Assembly (NCBI RefSeq): GCF_029626155.1
Contig: NZ_JARUBL010000001.1
Coordinates: forward strand, 4,444,501 to 4,508,500
Length of the DNA stretch: 64,000 nucleotides
Direction of reading: 5' to 3'
Source: Solwaraspora sp. WMMD1047
GTDB lineage: Bacteria; Actinomycetota; Actinomycetes; Mycobacteriales; Micromonosporaceae
Below the pieces are notes generated by a model, which saw only the letters and a program-made list of their open reading frames with translations, made no database searches and was not told the origin of the DNA. The translations under genes and the position numbers were made by a program. Numbering within the stretch: the first letter of the stretch is position 1; the number at the start of each line of letters is the position of its first letter. Shown here piece by piece: positions 17,413-25,502 of this stretch.

Positions 17413-17450
17413 CGCGCGCTCCCGGCCGGCTGGCCGGCCGGGAGCGCGCG
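17413..17450. terminator. Bidirectional terminator
   Basis: Perfect 18-bp inverted repeat CGCGCGCTCCCGGCCGGC separated by 2 nt (17431-17432), between the converging monooxygenase gene (stop 17405) and the 17458-18990 gene. The innermost pairs must open to form a loop. Confidence 0.8.
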
Positions 17451-17457
17451 CCGACGG

Positions 17458-18990
17458 TCAACCGCCCGGGAACTCGTCCGGGTCGACGCCGCTGGTGCTC
17501 GCGTTGCCGCCCAGCTGCGGGGTGAGCTTGATCGTCCAGATGGTGAAGGTCCGGGAGGTGGTGGTGAACTTGAACGAGTCGTCGAACTTCCGGTACCGGC
17601 ACTCCAGGCTGAAGGCCCGCAGTCCCGGGTTCCAGTCCCGGCCGTTGGTCATGAAGATCCGGTACGTCCCGTCGGTGATGCCGGTGACCGTGAAGCTGTT
17701 CTTGCTGCGGACGTAGACCCTGATCACGGGACTCTTGGCACTGCCCTTCACGATGCTGATCACCGCGTCGCCGCCACCGTTCTCGATCTTCAGTTGGCCG
17801 GAACCCCCCTGCGTCCGCTTGACGTAGGTGCCGTTGGCCAACCGCCGGCTGCCGTCGCCGGCATTCTTCGGGACGAAGGACCCCACCCGGTACGCCCGGG
17901 TCGGATCGGCGGTGGCCAGCGCCTGGGCCGCCTCCCGCACCGCGCCGGCGGCCTCGCTGCGGCCGACCCGGGACAGGGCCGACGGGCCGAGGCAGATGTC
18001 ACCGGAGTCGGCGGCCCGTCCCGCGTCGGTCAGCGCCTCCCGCAGGCCCGCCAGGCTGGTCAGCAGCTGGGTGTGCGCGGTGGCGATGGCCGGCGGCGGA
18101 GTGACCGCGACCAGCGCCCGGTAGTGCTTGTCGATGCCGGCCCGGACGTCCAGCGCGGCGACCTCGATCACGTTCGGGTTCTTCGCGGCGGTCAGCGTCT
18201 GGAACTCCTTGGTCAGCTCGGTGTCGGCGGCGGTGAGCAGGGCCTGGTACTCGTCCGGGCCGACCGGAGTGGCACTCGGCCGCGGGGCGGCCGCGCTCGG
18301 CGAACTGGACGGATCGCCGGTCGCCTCGGTGGCCGGGTCGTCGCGGAAGAACATCACCGGCACCGCGCAGCAGCCGGCCAGCAGCAGCACCGCCAGGGCG
18401 GCCCCGGCGGCGATGAACCGCTTGCGGCGCCACGGCGAAGCCGGGCCGGGCGGCGGCACGGCGACCGGGAACTGGGCCGGCCCGAACTGCGGCGGGCCGA
18501 ACTGCGGCGACCCGGGCGGAGCCGGTGGGCCGGACTGCGGCGGGGCGAACTGCGGCGACCCGGGCGGAGCGGGCGGGCCGGACTGCGGCGGCGCGAACTG
18601 GGGCGGGGCGAACTGGGGCGGACCGGACTGGGACGGTGGCCCGGACTGCGGCGGCGCGAACTGGGTTGCCCCGGACTCGGGCGGGAGCGAGTACTGCGGC
18701 AGACCGGACTCAGCCTGGCCGGACCCGGCAGCTTCCACCGGGTTCGGGCCGGCCGTCGGGGCCGGACCGGGTGTGGCCCCGACCCGGACCTGGACGTACG
18801 CGTCCTGGCGCGACCCGTCAGCCGCCGCCGGACCCAGCTGCGGCAGCCGCAGCACCGTACCGTCCGCCGTCCCGGCCGGGATCCTGATATTTACCGACTG
18901 TCCTGACCACGGCAGAACGATTGTCTTGACTGTGTCGGCAAGAGCCTCGTCCGGCCCCAATTCGATGCCGAGCGGCGATTCCGGTCCCAT
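17458..18990 (-). CDS. Membrane protein with DnaJ-CTD-like N-terminus and Pro/Gln repeats
   Basis: A 510-residue protein. Residues 15-75 resemble the DnaJ C-terminal substrate-binding fold (IVLPWSGQSVNIRIPAGTAD, then GTVLRLPQLG), without a J domain. Residues 80-185 are PPQ/FAPPQSGPP repeats, including a 16-residue unit repeated twice in tandem (QFAPPQSGPPAPPGSP). One transmembrane helix follows (FIAAGAALAVLLLAGCCAVPV). The outside part has a helical domain (about 240-360) and a beta-rich end. ATG 18990 begins just before the conserved part. A membrane-tethered extracytoplasmic protein is likely; function unknown. Confidence 0.75.
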   Translation of the reverse strand: MGPESPLGIELGPDEALADTVKTIVLPWSGQSVNIRIPAGTADGTVLRLPQLGPAAADGSRQDAYVQVRVGATPGPAPTAGPNPVEAAGSGQAESGLPQYSLPPESGATQFAPPQSGPPSQSGPPQFAPPQFAPPQSGPPAPPGSPQFAPPQSGPPAPPGSPQFGPPQFGPAQFPVAVPPPGPASPWRRKRFIAAGAALAVLLLAGCCAVPVMFFRDDPATEATGDPSSSPSAAAPRPSATPVGPDEYQALLTAADTELTKEFQTLTAAKNPNVIEVAALDVRAGIDKHYRALVAVTPPPAIATAHTQLLTSLAGLREALTDAGRAADSGDICLGPSALSRVGRSEAAGAVREAAQALATADPTRAYRVGSFVPKNAGDGSRRLANGTYVKRTQGGSGQLKIENGGGDAVISIVKGSAKSPVIRVYVRSKNSFTVTGITDGTYRIFMTNGRDWNPGLRAFSLECRYRKFDDSFKFTTTSRTFTIWTIKLTPQLGGNASTSGVDPDEFPGG

Positions 18991-19027
18991 GGGGGCGATT
19001 ATGGACCGGGCACGCAAGCGCTTCCCG

Positions 19028-19534
19028 TCAGCCCACCGGCGCCAGCCGGTACCCGACCCCGCGTACCGTCTCGACGAGCGGTGCACCGGCGACGGCCCGC
19101 AGCTTGCGACGCAGCCGCTTCACCGCCGAGTGCAGAATCGACGTGTCGCCGAGATAGGTGCCACCCCACACCTCGACGAAGAGCCGCTCGTACGGCCAGA
19201 CCACGACCGGCGGACGGATCAGGCGCACCAGCAGTTCCCGTTCCCGGCGGGTGGTCGACAGCGGGCCGCCGCGCCAGGTCACCAGGTGGCCGACCGGATC
19301 GACCATCAGATCTCCGTAGGAGACCGGCCGCGACGACTCGGCGGGCGGCCGCTCCCCCGGCACCGGAGTGTCCCGTGGCACCGGCCGCGACCCCGGCTGC
19401 GCGCCGAACAGGGTGCTGCGCAGCTCGTCGAAGTCGGCGCAGACCAGGACCGGCGCCAACCCGTCGACCCGGCGGACGATCCGTCCGCGCAGGTCCGCGT
19501 CCGGCGATACGCAGACCACCAGCCCGACGTCCAT
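19028..19534 (-). CDS. Winged-helix (OmpR/PhoB C-terminal type) regulator lacking an Asp switch
   Basis: A 168-residue protein. Residues 1-70 look like a shortened receiver remnant (MDVGLVVCVSPDADLRGRIV) with no phosphoacceptor pattern. Residues 75-168 form a winged helix of the Trans_reg_C type: LSTTRRERELLVRLIRPPVV, WPYERLFVEVWGG, and VKRLRRKLRAVAGAPLVETV with the terminal VRGVGYRL. It should bind DNA but not be controlled by phosphorylation. No kinase gene is adjacent. It is divergent from the debranching-type enzyme gene, a candidate target. Confidence 0.8.
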   Translation of the reverse strand: MDVGLVVCVSPDADLRGRIVRRVDGLAPVLVCADFDELRSTLFGAQPGSRPVPRDTPVPGERPPAESSRPVSYGDLMVDPVGHLVTWRGGPLSTTRRERELLVRLIRPPVVVWPYERLFVEVWGGTYLGDTSILHSAVKRLRRKLRAVAGAPLVETVRGVGYRLAPVG

Positions 19535-19694
19535 GACTCTCCCCACGCCTGCCGCCCGAAGATCGGCGCGGAACCGAAATCGATCAATAATTGCCCGAGT
19601 TCGGCCACTGATCAACCCCGGAGACGTCAAACGGTCGATACGCGCAGTGCGGCCGGTCGGATTCGGCGATGATCGGGCGGGACGAGGAGGACCC

Positions 19695-21854
19695 GTGGAC
19701 GCCACGCGAGATCGACCGACGCCGGCGAACCCGCTGCCCGGGATCACCACCGACGTACGCGTACGCGAGCACGAGGACGCCCCGCTACCGTCCGGACTGC
19801 CGAACGCGATCGGGGTGTTCGACGGGCGGGCGTTCATGTACTCCGACGGCGCCGGCGACGTACCGCCCGCCGGCATGGGCGGTCTGATCGCCAACGACAC
19901 CCGGCTGTTGAACCGCTGGGAGCTGCTTGTCGACGGCCGCCTGTCGCGGGCGCTACGCGCCCAGGCCACCGACTACTACTCCGCCACCTTCTTCCTCACC
20001 AACCAGGGCCGGCGGGGGTTGCCGTCGAGCACCCTCGACCTGCGGCGGATCCGGCTGGTCGGCCGGGACGGCCTGCGCGAACGGATCAGCCTGCGGTCGT
20101 ACGCCGCCGATCCGGTCCGGGTCGAGCTGCGGCTGCGCACCGGCGTCGACTTCGCCGACCTGTTGGAGATCCGCGCCAACCGGATCCGGGACCGGTCCGG
20201 GATGGTCCGGCGCGACCACGCCGCCGACGGATCCCGGCTGTCGTTCGAGTACCGCAACGGCGGCTTCGAAACCCGTACCCAGGTTCTCGTCGACCCGCCC
20301 GCGGACCGGATCGACGGTGACGACCTGGTCTGGGAGCTGATGCTGCGTCGCGAGGAGCGGCACTGGTTCGACCTGCAGGTGCCGCTGGAACTCGGGCCGA
20401 TGGACCTGCCATCGGTGCGGGTCCGACCCGGTACGCCGCTGAACGTGCAGGACCCGGCGCAGCAGTGGGACGCCGACCGGGCCCACATCAGGTGCGGCTC
20501 GCCGCTGCTCGAACGGGTGCTGAACCAGTCCGCCGAGGATCTGCTGGCGCTGCGGGTGCGGACCCGCATCGGCGGCCAGGAGGTGATCCTGCCGGCCGCC
20601 GGCGCGCCCTGGTTCCTCACCCTGTTCGGTCGGGACACCCTGATCACCGCCTACCAGACGATGGGCGGGAACCCGAACCTCGCCCGTGGGGCGCTCACCT
20701 CGCTCGCCCGGTTGCAGGGCCGGCGCTGCAACGACTTCACCGACGAGCAGCCCGGCCGGATTCCGCACGAGAGCCGCGAGGGCGAGCTCACCCGGCTCGG
20801 CGAGCTGCCCTACAGCCCCTACTACGGCACCGCCGACGCCACCCAGCTCTGGTTGATCCTGCTCTCCGAGTACTGGCGGTGGACCGGCGACGACGACCTG
20901 GTGCGGCGACTGTGGGACGAGGCCCGGGCCGCGCTGGACTGGATCGACCGGTACGGCGATCGGGACGGCGACGGCTACGTGGAGTACGCCACCGCCTCGC
21001 CGCACGGGCTCGGCAACCAGTGCTGGCGGGACTCGTGGGACGGCGTGCAGTTCGCCGACGGGCGGATTCCGGTGCTGCCCATCGCGACCTGTGAACTGCA
21101 GGGGTACGTGTTCGACGCGAAGACCCGGCTCGCCGAGCTGGCCGCCGGGCCGATGGCCGACCCGGCGCTGGCGGCCCGGCTGCGCGACCAGGCCGAGCGG
21201 CTCTTCGAGCGGTTCAACCGGGACTTCTGGATCGAGGAGCGGGGGGGCTACTACGCGATCGGGCTGGACGGCGACAAGAACCGGATCGACTCGCTGACCT
21301 CGAACATCGGGCATCTGCTCTGGAGCGGCATCGTGCCGCCGGAACGGGCACCGCTGCTGGGCCGCCAGCTGATGTCGTCGGCGATGTTCTCCGGCTGGGG
21401 TATCCGCACGCTCTCCACCGACGACGCGGGCTACAACCCGATCGGCTACCACACCGGCACCGTGTGGCCGCACGACACCTCGCTCATCGTGCAGGGCCTG
21501 ACCCAGTACGGGCTGCGGGACGAGGCGAACCGGCTGGCGCTGGCGCTGCTGGCCGCGGCCGACCACTTCGACCAGCGGCTGCCCGAGGTCTTCGCCGGGT
21601 TCTCCCGCGACGACGGCCCGTTCCCGGTGCCGTACCCGACGCCGTGCAGCCCCCAGGCGTGGGCGTCCGGTGCGCCGCTGCAATTGATCGGCTCGATCCT
21701 CGGCCTGGACGCCCGCGACGGGCAGCTCACCGTGCTACCGCAGGTGCCGGCCGAGCTGGGCACGATCCGCATCGACCGGTTACAGGCGTTCGGCCGCCGC
21801 TGGTTCATCGAGGCGACCGGTGCCGACAGCCGGGTCACACCTCTGCCGGAGTGA
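19695..21854 (+). CDS. Amylo-alpha-1,6-glucosidase / glycogen-debranching-type enzyme
   Basis: A 719-residue enzyme with a GTG start and GACGAGGAGG just upstream. The N-terminal glycogen-debranching domain (PLPSGLPNAIGVFDGRAFMY, then GGLIANDTRLLNRWELLVDG) precedes an (alpha/alpha)6 barrel. In the barrel, APWFLTLFGRDTLITAYQTM, a Trp-rich WRDSWDG motif and GYHTGTVWPHDTSLI carry the conserved acidic residues. Family members hydrolyse alpha-1,6 branches or related glucosides, inverting. There is no signal peptide, so a cytosolic role in glycogen or trehalose metabolism is expected. It is divergent from a winged-helix regulator. Confidence 0.9.
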   Translation: MDATRDRPTPANPLPGITTDVRVREHEDAPLPSGLPNAIGVFDGRAFMYSDGAGDVPPAGMGGLIANDTRLLNRWELLVDGRLSRALRAQATDYYSATFFLTNQGRRGLPSSTLDLRRIRLVGRDGLRERISLRSYAADPVRVELRLRTGVDFADLLEIRANRIRDRSGMVRRDHAADGSRLSFEYRNGGFETRTQVLVDPPADRIDGDDLVWELMLRREERHWFDLQVPLELGPMDLPSVRVRPGTPLNVQDPAQQWDADRAHIRCGSPLLERVLNQSAEDLLALRVRTRIGGQEVILPAAGAPWFLTLFGRDTLITAYQTMGGNPNLARGALTSLARLQGRRCNDFTDEQPGRIPHESREGELTRLGELPYSPYYGTADATQLWLILLSEYWRWTGDDDLVRRLWDEARAALDWIDRYGDRDGDGYVEYATASPHGLGNQCWRDSWDGVQFADGRIPVLPIATCELQGYVFDAKTRLAELAAGPMADPALAARLRDQAERLFERFNRDFWIEERGGYYAIGLDGDKNRIDSLTSNIGHLLWSGIVPPERAPLLGRQLMSSAMFSGWGIRTLSTDDAGYNPIGYHTGTVWPHDTSLIVQGLTQYGLRDEANRLALALLAAADHFDQRLPEVFAGFSRDDGPFPVPYPTPCSPQAWASGAPLQLIGSILGLDARDGQLTVLPQVPAELGTIRIDRLQAFGRRWFIEATGADSRVTPLPE

Positions 21855-21977
21855 TCGCTTCAGATCACGCAAAGCGGTCCAGCCCGCACGCATTGCATTC
21901 ATGGCACGGCCACGGCTAGGTTCGCGACAGCATCTGGCATCGAGAATCGTCGCTGTGATCGTACCCGGGAGGGTGTC

Positions 21978-23252
21978 ATGAGACGTCGCGACGCGTACCG
22001 TCGGTTCCGGTTCTGGTTTGCCTGCTGCCTGGTCCTCGCGGTCGGGGTGCCCGTTGGTCTTCCGGCGTCCGCCGCCGGCGGCGCCAACCCGGTGCTGGTC
22101 TGGGACCGGTACGCCCAAGAGGCGATCTGGGACGTCGCCGGCCAGCAGCCGAACGTGCAGGGTCGCAGCTTCGCGATGGTGAACGGCGCGGTCTACGACG
22201 CGGTGAACGCGATCGCCGGCCGCCCGTACCAGCCGTACCTGTCGGCGCCCCGGACCCGCGGCGGCGAGTCGGTCGAGGCGGCCGTCGCCACCGCCGCGCA
22301 CCGGGTGTTGCGGTCGCTCTTCCCCGACCAGCGGGACCGGCTGCGGGTCCAGTACGAGCAGGCGCTGGCCGGCATCGCGGACGGCTGGGCCAAGCGGGGC
22401 GGCATCGCCGTCGGCGAACGGACCTCGGCGGCGATGATCGCCGCCCGGCGCGGTGACGGCGCCTTCGGCGACCGGCAGTGGCAGGTCGGCACCGAGCCCG
22501 GCGAATGGCTGCCGACCCCGCCCACCTTCCCCGTGGAAGGGGCGTGGATCGGGCACGTACGGCCGTTCGCCATTCCCGACGCGTCCCTGTTCCGCACCCC
22601 GGGACCGCCCGCCCTCGACAGCCGGGCGTACGCCCGGGACGTCGAGGAGGTACGCGAGGTGGGATCGGCGGCCAGCACCACCCGCACCGCCGACCAGACC
22701 GAGGCGGCGCTCTGGTGGCACGACCGGCGCTCGACCACCTGGGAGGTCCGCCGGCAGCTCGCCACCACTGCGCGACTGGACCTGCTGCAGACCGCCCGGA
22801 TGCTCGCGATGGTCGACATCACCGGCGCGGACGCCCAGATCGCCTGCTCCCGGGAGAAGGAGCGGTGGAACTTCTGGCGCCCGTTCAGCGCGATCCAGCT
22901 CGCCGGCACCGACGGCAATCCGGCCACCGAACCCGATCCGGAGTGGACACCGTTGCTGGTGACGCCGTCGTTCCCGGAGTACCCCTCCGGGCACACCTGT
23001 GGCACCGGGGGCCGGATGTCGATCCTGGCGTTCTTCTTCGGCCGCGACGACGTGCCGTTCAGTTCGTACAGTGTGGATGCCGGCGCCCGGCGGCACTTCA
23101 CCGGTTTCTCGGACGCGCTGGCCGAGGTCATCGAGGCGCGGATCTGGGGCGGCGTGCACTTCCGGACCGCCGACGTCGACGGCGCCGACCTGGGCCGCCG
23201 CGTCGCCGAACACATCAGCCGCCACCACTTCCGCCCGAATCCTCACCGGTGA
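21978..23252 (+). CDS. Secreted vanadium-dependent haloperoxidase / PAP2-fold phosphatase
   Basis: A 424-residue protein with GGGAGGG before ATG 21978 and a clear signal peptide (FWFACCLVLAVGVPVGLPAS, cleaved near ASA-AGG). The vanadate/phosphate pocket is complete: KERWNFWRP (Lys and Arg 7 apart, as in chloroperoxidase K353/R360), PSGHTCGTG (Ser-Gly-His) and ARIWGGVHFRTAD (Arg and axial His). The fold is shared by haloperoxidases and acid phosphatases; the length and the W-x-F-W-RP context favour haloperoxidase. It is alone, with no terpenoid or polyketide genes beside it, so a biosynthetic role is not supported. Confidence 0.88.
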   Translation: MRRRDAYRRFRFWFACCLVLAVGVPVGLPASAAGGANPVLVWDRYAQEAIWDVAGQQPNVQGRSFAMVNGAVYDAVNAIAGRPYQPYLSAPRTRGGESVEAAVATAAHRVLRSLFPDQRDRLRVQYEQALAGIADGWAKRGGIAVGERTSAAMIAARRGDGAFGDRQWQVGTEPGEWLPTPPTFPVEGAWIGHVRPFAIPDASLFRTPGPPALDSRAYARDVEEVREVGSAASTTRTADQTEAALWWHDRRSTTWEVRRQLATTARLDLLQTARMLAMVDITGADAQIACSREKERWNFWRPFSAIQLAGTDGNPATEPDPEWTPLLVTPSFPEYPSGHTCGTGGRMSILAFFFGRDDVPFSSYSVDAGARRHFTGFSDALAEVIEARIWGGVHFRTADVDGADLGRRVAEHISRHHFRPNPHR

Positions 23253-23396
23253 CCTCACCCGCAAAACTTCCACGCCTCGTCGCCGGTCAATGTCTGCTTT
23301 CCAGCAGTTCCGTGCTGCAACAATGAGAGGCGAGCTCACAATAAGTAGGATGGTGATTCATCTTTCGCATTCGCGACGAGCCCCGGGAGGAGCACC

Positions 23397-23657
23397 ATGA
23401 GTGCCGCCCAGATCATCGCGCAACTGTCCGCCGCAACTCAGAAGCTGGACGAGACGCAGGCGAAGCTGCGCTCCGCGCAGCAGGACGCACTACAAGCCAG
23501 GCAACTGATCGCCACCGCACTGGAGGGAAGCTCAGCCCAGCTCACTGGCCAGATAGACAGTCTGGTCGATATCCTGTCCCAGGTCGCCGGCCGCACCCCA
23601 GCGGTCAATGATCAGGTCAAGAAAACGATCACGAAAGTCCAGGCACTGGGAAACTAG
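23397..23657 (+). CDS. DUF6244-like small helical protein (zero-frame product)
   Basis: An 86-residue, all-helical, heptad-patterned protein (AAQIIAQLSAATQKLDETQA, then QDALQARQLIATALEGSS and DSLVDILSQVAG), ending KVQALGN. It resembles the small DUF6244 proteins of Micromonosporaceae by eye; function unknown. GGGAGGAG precedes the ATG. The last codons, CTG GGA AAC TAG, contain the slippery heptamer G GGA AAC in the correct phase, and the -1 frame stays open for 112 further codons. The gene may therefore make both this short form and a 198-residue fusion. Confidence 0.8.
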   Translation: MSAAQIIAQLSAATQKLDETQAKLRSAQQDALQARQLIATALEGSSAQLTGQIDSLVDILSQVAGRTPAVNDQVKKTITKVQALGN

Positions 23658-23692
23658 ACCCGGGTGGTGGCAGCGCGACAGGTCCGCCACCC
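23648..23692 (+). promoter_or_regulatory. Candidate -1 programmed ribosomal frameshift element
   Basis: Slippery heptamer G GGA AAC (23648-23654), immediately followed by the zero-frame TAG. A 7-nt spacer (23655-23661) leads to a 9-bp GC-rich stem, GGGTGGTGG (23662-23670) with CCGCCACCC (23684-23692, one G-U pair), around a 13-nt loop. Heptamer, phase, spacer and stem all match the standard -1 frameshift layout. Confidence 0.6.
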
Positions 23693-23992
23693 GCTGATCT
23701 TCCAGCGGAGCCGAACGACAGCACTTCATTACCACGACCACGAGACGAGCAAATCCGAGAACAGGGCGCACCGCCGGCCAAAGTCCGCCAACGGGTCAGC
23801 AGCGAAACGATCGGATTGTGGACTTCGGCCACCGCGGCGGCGTACGCGACTTTTCAGGAGTTCCTGCCTACGCTCCCGAAGACCGTCGTCGGAACCCTCC
23901 TGGCGACGGCCGGCGCGATCGGGGCGTACCAGGCATGGCGGGCGAGACGGCTGGAGGACAGAGCCGACGATGAGGATCGACGATCGGATTGA
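23654..23992 (+). CDS. -1 frame extension of the DUF6244-like gene (linker + amphipathic/membrane segment)
   Basis: Reading from CTA 23654 gives 112 residues: a linker typical of actinobacterial modular proteins (LDPGGGSATGPPPADLPAEP), a charged helix (DEQIREQGAPPAKVRQRVSS), then an amphipathic to hydrophobic part (TVVGTLLATAGAIGAYQAW) and a charged tail (RRLEDRADDEDRRSD). GC-rich third positions return after the linker, so the frame is coding. It contains no ATG or GTG, only a late TTG, so it needs either a -1 shift from the upstream gene or a start inside. Its end overlaps the next gene by 23 bp. A plain indel is the competing explanation. Confidence 0.6.
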   Translation, partial: LDPGGGSATGPPPADLPAEPNDSTSLPRPRDEQIREQGAPPAKVRQRVSSETIGLWTSATAAAYATFQEFLPTLPKTVVGTLLATAGAIGAYQAWRARRLEDRADDEDRRSD

Positions 23993-24416
23993 GCGGCTGC
24001 TGCGGGCCACGATGGACGCCGCGGTGCACCGGGACACCCCACGGTTCGAGAAAGCCCTGAGGAAGTTCCGCGACGCCGAGAGTGTCCGAAAGGCGGTCGA
24101 TCTCGCCCTCGCGATCTCGGCCTTCGTCCTGTTCCAGATGTACAGCGGCAAACCGTCAGCCGCGCAGATCGCCGAGCTGGCCGCCAGCATCAGCCGCCAG
24201 GAGGCGTGGATGGGCCTCACCACCGACGACGTCGAGTCGCTGCTGGGCGGCATGCTCAACGGCGAACCGACCCGCGCACCACTGCTGGCCGACACGATCA
24301 TGATCCCCGCGATCCTGGTCGCCACCAATCTGGTCACCACCACCTCCCAGCCCAGCAAGGGCGAGTGGTGGTTCAACTACCTGGACAAGATCGAAACCGC
24401 CATCGAAACCCCCTAA
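23970..24416 (+). CDS. Hypothetical protein of the DUF6244-like locus
   Basis: A 148-residue mostly helical protein (MRIDDRIERLLRATMDAAVH). A moderately hydrophobic helix (VDLALAISAFVLFQMYSG) and a second one (ADTIMIPAILVATNLVTTTS) might associate with a membrane or pack internally. GGAGG lies 12 nt upstream of ATG 23970. The start overlaps the -1 frame extension, so it may be translationally coupled to it and belong to the same small system. Family not recognised. Confidence 0.7.
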   Translation: MRIDDRIERLLRATMDAAVHRDTPRFEKALRKFRDAESVRKAVDLALAISAFVLFQMYSGKPSAAQIAELAASISRQEAWMGLTTDDVESLLGGMLNGEPTRAPLLADTIMIPAILVATNLVTTTSQPSKGEWWFNYLDKIETAIETP

Positions 24417-24437
24417 CCCGCGCACGGTCAGAGCTGG

Positions 24438-24677
24438 TCAGGGCTCGCGCATCCAGGTCTTCGGGTCGGTGACGTAGACGCCCTTGCCCTGGTGCCGCCG
24501 GATCACCCGCAGCGCTTCGAGTCGCACGTAGACCATCTGGATCGTGGACGTGCCGACGCCGTACTGAGCCGCCAGGTCGGTGATCGACGGCAGCTTGTCC
24601 TCTGGCTTCAGCTTGCTGGTCCGCACGCCGTTGACGATCTCGTCTGCGATGCGGATGTAGTCCGGGGTCGTCGGCAT
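24438..24677 (-). CDS. Minimal GntR-family winged-helix regulator, 79 aa
   Basis: A 79-residue protein that is only a GntR DNA-binding domain: DYIRIADEIVNGVRTSKLKP, EDKLPSITDLAAQYGVGTST and VYVRLEALRVIRRHQGKGVY. No effector domain follows, unlike FadR, HutC or MocR members; plasmid and mobile-element GntR proteins (KorSA-like) and some Micromonospora regulators are similarly short. AAGGAG 5 nt upstream fixes the ATG at 24677. The divergent region holds the palindrome CAACC-AAG-GGTTG over a promoter, its likely operator. Confidence 0.88.
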   Translation of the reverse strand: MPTTPDYIRIADEIVNGVRTSKLKPEDKLPSITDLAAQYGVGTSTIQMVYVRLEALRVIRRHQGKGVYVTDPKTWMREP

Positions 24678-24729
24678 GGCACTCCTTGCGCGTGGCACGC
24701 CAATTCGATCACGAGGCGATCCGGATCAA

Positions 24730-25001
24730 CAACCAAGGGTTGACTCTCACGGCTTAGTCGTTAGAGTGGAGTCCGAGCCGCTCTCCTCGCGTGGCAACGA
24801 TTGGGTGGCTCACCCAATGGCCGGGGGTGGGGGGCATCCCGCCCCCGGCCCGTCCGGCCAGCTCTGTCGTCGTACCGCCGAATGAGGCTGCGGTGGCAGG
24901 GCGGGCGGGCCGCCCACGACCGGCAAGGTGGGCGGCCCCCCCTTCCACCCACCCAGGGTGACCGGCACTCCCCCGCCCTCGCCGCTCCGGAAAGGACCGA
25001 G
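24730..25001 (+). promoter_or_regulatory. Promoter, GntR-operator candidate and structured leader
   Basis: The inverted repeat CAACC-AAG-GGTTG (24730-24742) overlaps a -35 TTGACT (24740-24745); TAGAGT (24762-24767) follows after 16 bp. The long leader to the DivIVA-like start holds two perfect hairpins: ATTGGGT/ACCCAAT (24800-24818) and GGCCGGGGG/CCCCCGGCC (24819-24850). No gene was found in this stretch. The leader structure could attenuate transcription. Confidence 0.5.
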
Positions 25002-25289
25002 GTGGCCCAGGTGTACCGCAACGGCCGGCCGATCGGCACCGGCCGTCCCCACCGACCAACCCCCCACGAGGTACGCACCCACGAGTTCGACCCCCGCCGC
25101 CGCGGCCTCGACGCCGAGCAGGTACGCGCCTTCCAGCGCCACCTCGCCGACGAACTGGCCCTGCTGCACCAGGAACTGCGCGCCCTCCACGCCGAGAACA
25201 CCCGCCTCAGGCAAGCCCTACGCGACTGGCAGGCCACCCACACCCGCCCGGCCCCCGACCAGTTCCGCAACAACACCGGCCACTGGTAG
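25002..25289 (+). CDS. Small DivIVA-domain protein
   Basis: A 95-residue protein starting at GTG 25002, with AAAGGA 7 nt upstream. THEFDPRRRGLDAEQVRAFQ is the DivIVA entry motif (F-x-x-x-x-x-G-[LY]-x-x-x-x-V), followed by a coiled coil (DELALLHQELRALHAENTRL). Full DivIVA/Wag31 is longer and organises polar growth; this version has only the domain and a short coiled coil. Basic and Pro/Thr-rich ends flank it. It is probably controlled by the divergent minimal GntR protein. Confidence 0.82.
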   Translation: MAQVYRNGRPIGTGRPHRPTPHEVRTHEFDPRRRGLDAEQVRAFQRHLADELALLHQELRALHAENTRLRQALRDWQATHTRPAPDQFRNNTGHW

Positions 25290-25415
25290 TCCCCGAGCCA
25301 GCCGGCTCGCCGATGCTCCAACCCCCGGCCCCTGGTTCCCGCCCCAACCCCAACACCTGACGCGGTACACCCACCCCCACCGTGACGCCGCCCGCCTAGC
25401 GCGCCCCACGATTCC

Positions 25416-25481
25416 CTTGATCAAATGATGAAAAGTGTCGTCTCAGACCTCCTGGGCGACCCTTTTCATCATTTGATCAAG
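25416..25481. repeat. Palindromic repeat, copy 1 (20-bp arms)
   Basis: Perfect 20-bp inverted repeat CTTGATCAAATGATGAAAAG around a 26-nt centre, in which GTCG (25437-25440) can also pair with CGAC (25457-25460). The outer 19 bp of both arms are identical to copy 2 at 40018-40083. The arms are AT-rich, unlike the surroundings. It lies between converging genes (25289 and 25503), so it could also act as a terminator. No target-site duplication was seen. Confidence 0.9.
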
Positions 25482-25502
25482 GAGCCAAGGGGGGTGGCCG
25501 GG

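Noticed and set aside
18500-18700. CRISPR-like regular repeats in the 17458-18990 gene and in the WPDQ region near 62.6 kb.
   Set aside because: Both are in-frame codon repeats of Pro/Gln or Trp-Pro-Asp-Gln units inside coding sequence, with no unique spacers.
21851-21868. Inverted repeat GTGATC-GCTTCA-GATCAC at the stop of the debranching-type gene.
   Set aside because: A 6-bp AT-containing stem overlapping the stop codon is too weak to call a terminator here.
23664-23969. An upstream extension of the 148-residue gene to GTG 23664.
   Set aside because: This frame is Arg/Ser-rich noise. Over the same DNA the -1 frame of the upstream gene shows coding character, and a proper ATG exists at 23970.
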